From the NCBI GenBank assembly GCA_027348755.1, contig DAIEOU010000010.1, positions 1-8,386 of the forward strand: a stretch of 8,386 nt of DNA, in the 5' to 3' direction. Every line of letters begins with the position of its first letter. The stretch's first letter is position 1. The stretch is from an archaeon (GTDB taxonomy: Archaea > Nanobdellota > Nanobdellia > Pacearchaeales > GW2011-AR1). Shown in pieces: positions 5,899 to 8,386 of the stretch. Both the position numbers and the translations under genes were made by a program. Under the pieces are notes generated by a model. That model saw nothing but the letters and a program-made list of their open reading frames with translations, was not told where the DNA came from and ran no database searches.

Positions 5899-6498
5899 AT
5901 GTTTTACCTACTTGAAGTTGAAGATCACGTACGCGTTGAGCCTAAGCATTTCGGCTTGCCTACTCACGAAGCTATAGAAAAGCAACTCAATGAGACTTAT
6001 GTCAATAGTATAAGTAAAGATTTAGGATTTGTTGTTTCTGTTCTTTCAGTTGATAGCGTAGATGATGGAGTAATAATACCAGGAGACGGAGCAGCGTATT
6101 ACAGATCTGTTTTCAAGGTTCTTGCATGGAAGCCTGAACTGCATGAGCTTGTTTATGGAACTATAGCAGACATAGCAACTTTCGGAGCTTTTATGCAGAT
6201 TGGTCCTGCTCAAGGAATGATACATATATCTCAGACAATGGAAGATTATGTATCTTTGAACAAGCAAGGTACGTTGTCAGGAAAGGCATCAAAGAGAGTT
6301 ATAGCCAAGGGAGATGATTGCATGGCGCGTATAGTTGCTATAAGTTACAAGGGCGGAGAGCCAAAGATTGGTTTGACTATGAGACAGCCAGGCCTTGGAA
6401 AAGTTGAATGGATGAAGGAAGATAAGAAGAAGAGAGATGCAGCTGCAAAAGGAGCTGCAAAGAAAGAAAAAGGAGAAAAGAAGGATAAATCAAAGTAA
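5899..6498 (+). CDS. rpoE1: DNA-directed RNA polymerase subunit Rpo7 (RpoE', Rpb7 homologue)
   Basis: This is the stalk subunit of archaeal RNA polymerase, which works with Rpo4 in promoter opening and processivity and binds nascent RNA. From ATG 5899 it is 199 aa. It begins with the family's classic N-terminus MFYLLEVEDHVRVEPKHFG (tip domain, about 1-80). An S1/OB RNA-binding domain follows (about 82-163), visible as VYGTIADIATFGAFMQIGPAQGMIHISQ and later ARIVAIS...KIGLTMRQPGLG. The usual length is about 180-190 aa. Here residues 171-199 form an extra Lys/Ala/Glu-rich tail (DKKKRDAAAKGAAKKEKGEK and on) that is probably disordered. The longer TTG start at 5884 is rejected from the TATA spacing and the family N-terminus. 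spt4 follows after a single nucleotide. Very secure. Confidence 0.96.
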   Translation: MFYLLEVEDHVRVEPKHFGLPTHEAIEKQLNETYVNSISKDLGFVVSVLSVDSVDDGVIIPGDGAAYYRSVFKVLAWKPELHELVYGTIADIATFGAFMQIGPAQGMIHISQTMEDYVSLNKQGTLSGKASKRVIAKGDDCMARIVAISYKGGEPKIGLTMRQPGLGKVEWMKEDKKKRDAAAKGAAKKEKGEKKDKSK

Positions 6499-6499
6499 A

Positions 6500-6682
6500 A
6501 TGGCACTAAAAGTTGTAAAAGCTACAAAAGAAATAATTGAATCATCTGAGGCTTCAAAGTATAGCTCTGATGAGATTGCTGACAGTTTCAAAGGAAAGAT
6601 TGTTGTATTACAGCCTGAGGAGTCAGAGGTTGCAAAGAATCTAAAGATAACTAAAAAGGGGTCATTTGCTATAAAAATATGA
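6500..6682 (+). CDS. spt4: Transcription elongation factor Spt4 (RpoE2-like) lacking its zinc-binding cysteines
   Basis: Spt4 pairs with the NGN domain of Spt5 to clamp elongating RNA polymerase. This 60-aa protein has Spt4 length and sits directly after rpoE1, the usual archaeal position. The C-terminal half is clearly Spt4: FKGKIVVLQPEESEVAKNLKITKKGSFAIKI fits the family pattern of a hydrophobic strand, (D/Q)PExSEIAKxLxI and (P/K)GxxALKV. The N-terminal half starts MALKVVKATKEII, which aligns without gaps to the family form MALKxCKxCxxI. The four zinc ligands expected at about positions 6, 9, 18 and 21 are V6, T9, A18 and Y21, and the protein has no Cys or His at all. ATG 6500 is chosen over the in-frame ATG 6437, which lies inside rpoE1 and would add a shadow of its lysine-rich tail. 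The stop overlaps the next start as ATGA. Confidence 0.88.
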   Translation: MALKVVKATKEIIESSEASKYSSDEIADSFKGKIVVLQPEESEVAKNLKITKKGSFAIKI

Positions 6683-6957
6683 TGGACATAATTTCAGACT
6701 CAAAGAACGATCTTTTAAAGAGAAGAGAACTTGTCCTCGAGCTTTCTGCTCCTAAGACTCCTAGTTTTGAGGAAGCTGCGAAGATGGTTGCAGAGCAGTT
6801 TAAGGCAGATGCAGAATGCGTAGTAGTAAAGTCAATAGTAGGAGGGTTTGGAAAATCCTCATTCAAACTTTCTGTTTTCATATATTCTGGAGTTTCAGAA
6901 AAACAGAAATATGAGCCAAAGCCAAAGGTTAAAAAGGATGCTGGAGGAGCTAAATAA
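6679..6957 (+). CDS. rps24e: Small-subunit ribosomal protein eS24 (S24e)
   Basis: This 92-aa protein of the 30S subunit has the family opening D-I-I-x-D-x-K-N-D-L-L-K-R-R-E-L-V-L-E-L. The helix PSFEEAAKMVAEQFKADAECVVVKSI and the strand segment GGFGKSSFKLSVFIYSG, followed by a Lys-rich tail, match archaeal S24e order and length (about 90-100 aa). The start codon overlaps the spt4 stop (ATGA at 6679-6682), which suggests termination-reinitiation. A second ATG immediately follows at 6682 and would remove one Met; the sequence cannot decide between them. The stop overlaps the first base of the next gene (TAATG). Confidence 0.93.
   Translation: MMDIISDSKNDLLKRRELVLELSAPKTPSFEEAAKMVAEQFKADAECVVVKSIVGGFGKSSFKLSVFIYSGVSEKQKYEPKPKVKKDAGGAK
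6943..6947 (+). promoter_or_regulatory. Shine-Dalgarno site for rps27ae
   Basis: GGAGG lies 9 nt before ATG 6957, inside the end of rps24e. It is the only clear Shine-Dalgarno within this operon and contrasts with the leaderless first genes of the window, supporting SD-dependent initiation at an internal cistron. Confidence 0.6.
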
Positions 6958-7154
6958 TGGCAGAAGATAAAAAGGGAAAGAAGCCTCATAAGAACAAGCC
7001 TACTAGCAAGAAGTATGCTCACTATAAGATTTCTGGAGATAAACTGTCTAAGGACAGAAACTGTCCAAGATGTGGAGCTGGCGTTTTCCTAGCACAGCAT
7101 GCAGGAAGATTGCACTGCGGAAAGTGTGGATATACTGAATTTTCTAAGAAGTAA
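6957..7154 (+). CDS. rps27ae: Small-subunit ribosomal protein S27ae (eS31)
   Basis: This 65-aa zinc-ribbon protein of the 30S subunit has a basic N-terminal extension (about 20 residues, Lys/Pro-rich) followed by the core YAHYKISGDKLSKDRNCPRCG. All four zinc ligands are intact as two CxxC pairs, C36/C39 (CPRCG) and C54/C57 (CGKCGYTEF), in the canonical order and spacing. The length is slightly above the usual 50-60 aa of archaeal homologues because of the N-terminal extension. The ATG overlaps the rps24e stop by one base and has its own Shine-Dalgarno. This is the last gene of the operon and is followed by T-rich sequence. Confidence 0.95.
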   Translation: MAEDKKGKKPHKNKPTSKKYAHYKISGDKLSKDRNCPRCGAGVFLAQHAGRLHCGKCGYTEFSKK

Positions 7155-7171
7155 TTTTTAATATATTTTTT
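7154..7171 (+). terminator. T-rich terminator of the ribosomal/RNAP operon
   Basis: Two T-runs (ATTTTTA at 7154-7160 and ATTTTTTAA at 7165-7173) begin right at the rps27ae stop and fill the 15-nt gap to the convergent gene. Archaeal polymerases terminate at such non-template T-tracts without needing a hairpin. Confidence 0.55.
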
Positions 7172-7751
7172 AATATCCTGTAAACGTTACATCCATGTTT
7201 AACATTCTTTTATAGAAATCGTAATCTGGCTGTTTTGCAGATGTTGAGAAGAGAAGCCTGTCAAAACCGCTCCATATAAGGAACCAGCTTGCTGGTTCGA
7301 GAAGTATTAATGCAGCATTTCTAAGGAAAGATGTGTCGCTGCTACCAGTAGATATGAATGTAGCTCCAACGCCGACTATAGCTCCAACTAAAATCATCAA
7401 TCCAGAGTTCTTCTTTATGTTCCTCATTTCTTTATTAGTCTGTTCAATCATATGCCTTGCATAATCCTTTATCCTCTTCTTTATTAGGACTTCATCAGGA
7501 TAGTTTCTGTGATGGGCAGGAACAAGAAACTTAAGCTCAACCTTTCCAGGAGCTTTTTCTTTCATTGCTTTCTTTGCTTCTTGTATAAAGTCATCAGATA
7601 TTTCTCTTATTGTATAGGCACGAGGGTCGAAGTCTGAGAATATATCATCATAGGTATCAAGAATTATGCTTATTTCAGATTCTGCTAGAATCTCTTTCTT
7701 TGTTTCATGTTCTATACTTTTGGCTATAGGAGCCTCTTTTTCTCCAGGCAT
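7170..7751 (-). CDS. Two-TM membrane protein with YDDIFSDFDPR signature, function unknown
   Basis: The protein is 193 aa. Residues 1-110 are soluble and charged. They carry the block ISIILDTYDDIFSDFDPR (27-44), then YTIREISDDFIQEAKKA and VELKFLVPAHHRNYPDEVLIKKRIKDYARHM. Two membrane helices follow, at about 116-134 (SGLMILVGAIVGVGATFIS) and 145-168 (NAALILLEPASWFLIWSGFDRL). A short polar C-terminus ends YDFYKRMLNMDVTFTGY. I recall the YDDIFSDFDPR-type block from uncharacterised bacterial and archaeal membrane proteins, but I cannot attach a family name or function. A tail-anchored hairpin with a cytoplasmic N-terminal domain is the likely topology, because the stretch before TM1 is strongly basic (KEMRNIKK). 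It converges on rps27ae and has a TATA box 25 nt before its ATG, divergent from the next gene. Confidence 0.85.
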   Translation of the reverse strand: MPGEKEAPIAKSIEHETKKEILAESEISIILDTYDDIFSDFDPRAYTIREISDDFIQEAKKAMKEKAPGKVELKFLVPAHHRNYPDEVLIKKRIKDYARHMIEQTNKEMRNIKKNSGLMILVGAIVGVGATFISTGSSDTSFLRNAALILLEPASWFLIWSGFDRLLFSTSAKQPDYDFYKRMLNMDVTFTGY

Positions 7752-7772
7752 TCAATATTCAGCACAGTTCTG

Positions 7773-7780
7773 TTTTTAAG
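7773..7780 (-). promoter_or_regulatory. TATA-like box for the YDDIFSDFDPR membrane protein
   Basis: The minus strand reads CTTAAAAA, centred about 25.5 nt before the ATG at 7751. It lies only about 12 bp from the divergent box at 7792-7799, so the two promoters share a small regulatory region. Confidence 0.5.
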
Positions 7781-7791
7781 TCTTGGGTAGA

Positions 7792-7799
7792 TTTATATA
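7792..7799 (+). promoter_or_regulatory. TATA box for the PHP-like gene
   Basis: TTTATATA, close to the archaeal consensus, is centred about 25.5 nt before ATG 7821. A leaderless transcript is predicted. Confidence 0.6.
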
Positions 7800-7820
7800 C
7801 TCGTCTTAAGAGGGTATTTT

Positions 7821-8386
7821 ATGGTCAATAATCTTCAAGAGGAAGATTTGTGTTCTAACCCTGACTTTATGAGTTGCATGCTTAGAGTAAGACATTCTTA
7901 TGATGTGCGTCATAAAAGAATGATACGAGAAGCAGATATAGGGGGTCCTGGAGCAGCATTGAGCTTCTATGATGCAGACACGTCAAGAGAGCAGTTTCAT
8001 CTTTTCAAGAGAATGGCTGATATGGCTAAAGATGCAGGTTATAAATCATTCTCGGATAGATATTCAAGAGATGCCGAAAAAATACTTGAAGAAAGAAAAA
8101 ATTCTGGGAGATTTAGCGAAGCAGGATACGTGAACATGGATTTACACAATCATCTTGCAACTTCAGACGACATGTCCGGGTTGCTTGAGAGGTTGCTTCA
8201 TAGAGTAGTTAAAACTAGATTTACTCCATCTATAATAGGTGTTGTTGACTTCAACAATTTTGGAGAGAAGTCGAGGTTTGCTCAGCTTGTGAGGCAGGCT
8301 GATGGTAATGCATATAATTTTGGCAATTCTCTTTATTTCCCTCTTGAAGATGTAATGCTAGTTAAAGGCCAGGAAGTTCCAACAAG
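7821..8386 (+). CDS. Divergent PHP-type metal-dependent phosphoesterase, N-terminal part (3' truncated by window edge)
   Basis: The frame is open from ATG 7821 to the window end (188 codons). Residues 1-100 are a charged, mostly helical region without a recognised domain. A PHP-like core follows. MDLHNHLATSDD (H109, H111) is the family's first metal motif (DLHxHxxxSD). IIGVVDFNN (138-146) sits where PHP proteins have G-I-T-D-H-D/N, and MLVKGQEVPT (179-188) matches the GxEv.t motif. The second-motif His is Phe144 here. Known PHP members include histidinol phosphatase, DNA polymerase-associated exonucleases and RNase AM-like nucleases; nothing visible selects among them. The 100-residue N-terminal extension is unusual, since PHP domains often start at the DLHxH motif. 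The superfamily call is moderately sure; the function is unknown. Confidence 0.6.
   Translation, partial: MVNNLQEEDLCSNPDFMSCMLRVRHSYDVRHKRMIREADIGGPGAALSFYDADTSREQFHLFKRMADMAKDAGYKSFSDRYSRDAEKILEERKNSGRFSEAGYVNMDLHNHLATSDDMSGLLERLLHRVVKTRFTPSIIGVVDFNNFGEKSRFAQLVRQADGNAYNFGNSLYFPLEDVMLVKGQEVPT

Noticed and set aside
6437..6499. N-terminal extension of spt4 from ATG 6437
   Set aside because: The extra residues are an out-of-frame reading of the rpoE1 lysine-rich tail. The family sequence starts at MALK (6500).
1..8386. CRISPR array, insertion sequence or integrase
   Set aside because: No regularly spaced repeats, terminal inverted repeats around a gene, transposase or integrase motifs were seen. 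Hairpin B occurs once only.

Overview
The window is a compact, AT-rich stretch of archaeal chromosome. The evidence is archaeal information-processing genes: aIF2-gamma, RNA polymerase subunit Rpo7/RpoE', Spt4, and ribosomal proteins eS24 and S27ae. Arg codons AGA/AGG and the Ile codon ATA dominate throughout. Most transcription units have a TATA-like box centred about 25-27 nt before the start codon, which implies leaderless transcripts. Small proteins, divergent versions of universal genes and tight packing suggest a DPANN-type lineage (Micrarchaeota/Parvarchaeota-like). That placement is inference; no rRNA or other marker fixes the taxon.

Layout. Positions 1-878 (+) hold the C-terminal two thirds of aIF2-gamma. 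Positions 909-3884 (+) encode a 991-aa UvrD/AddA-type SF1A helicase fused to a RecB/AddB-like PD-(D/E)XK nuclease. Its stop codon interlocks with that of an unrecognised 90-aa gene on the opposite strand (3881-4153). A minus-strand pair follows: a 7-TM protein (4505-5194) and a winged-helix regulator (4249-4524) that overlap by 20 bp. The 252-bp divergent intergenic region 5195-5446 contains an unusual GC-rich element in which two hairpins compete for the same bases. Positions 5447-5854 (+) encode a deoxyribosyltransferase-like protein. Positions 5899-7154 (+) form a tight operon rpoE1-spt4-rps24e-rps27ae, ending at a T-rich terminator. Positions 7170-7751 (-) encode a two-TM protein with a YDDIFSDFDPR signature. 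Positions 7821-8386 (+) hold the start of a divergent PHP-type phosphoesterase that runs off the window.

How the genes fit together. aIF2-gamma, rpoE1, spt4, S24e and S27ae are neighbours in many archaea. Here the set is split by about 5 kb of helicase-nuclease, membrane-sensor/regulator and nucleotide-metabolism-like genes. The most striking observation is that Spt4 has lost all four zinc-ligand cysteines while keeping the rest of its fold signature; its operon partner S27ae keeps its own C4 zinc site. Other points worth a second look are the competing hairpins, the deoxyribosyltransferase-like protein that lacks the expected glutamate, and the C-terminal cysteine pattern of the helicase-nuclease.
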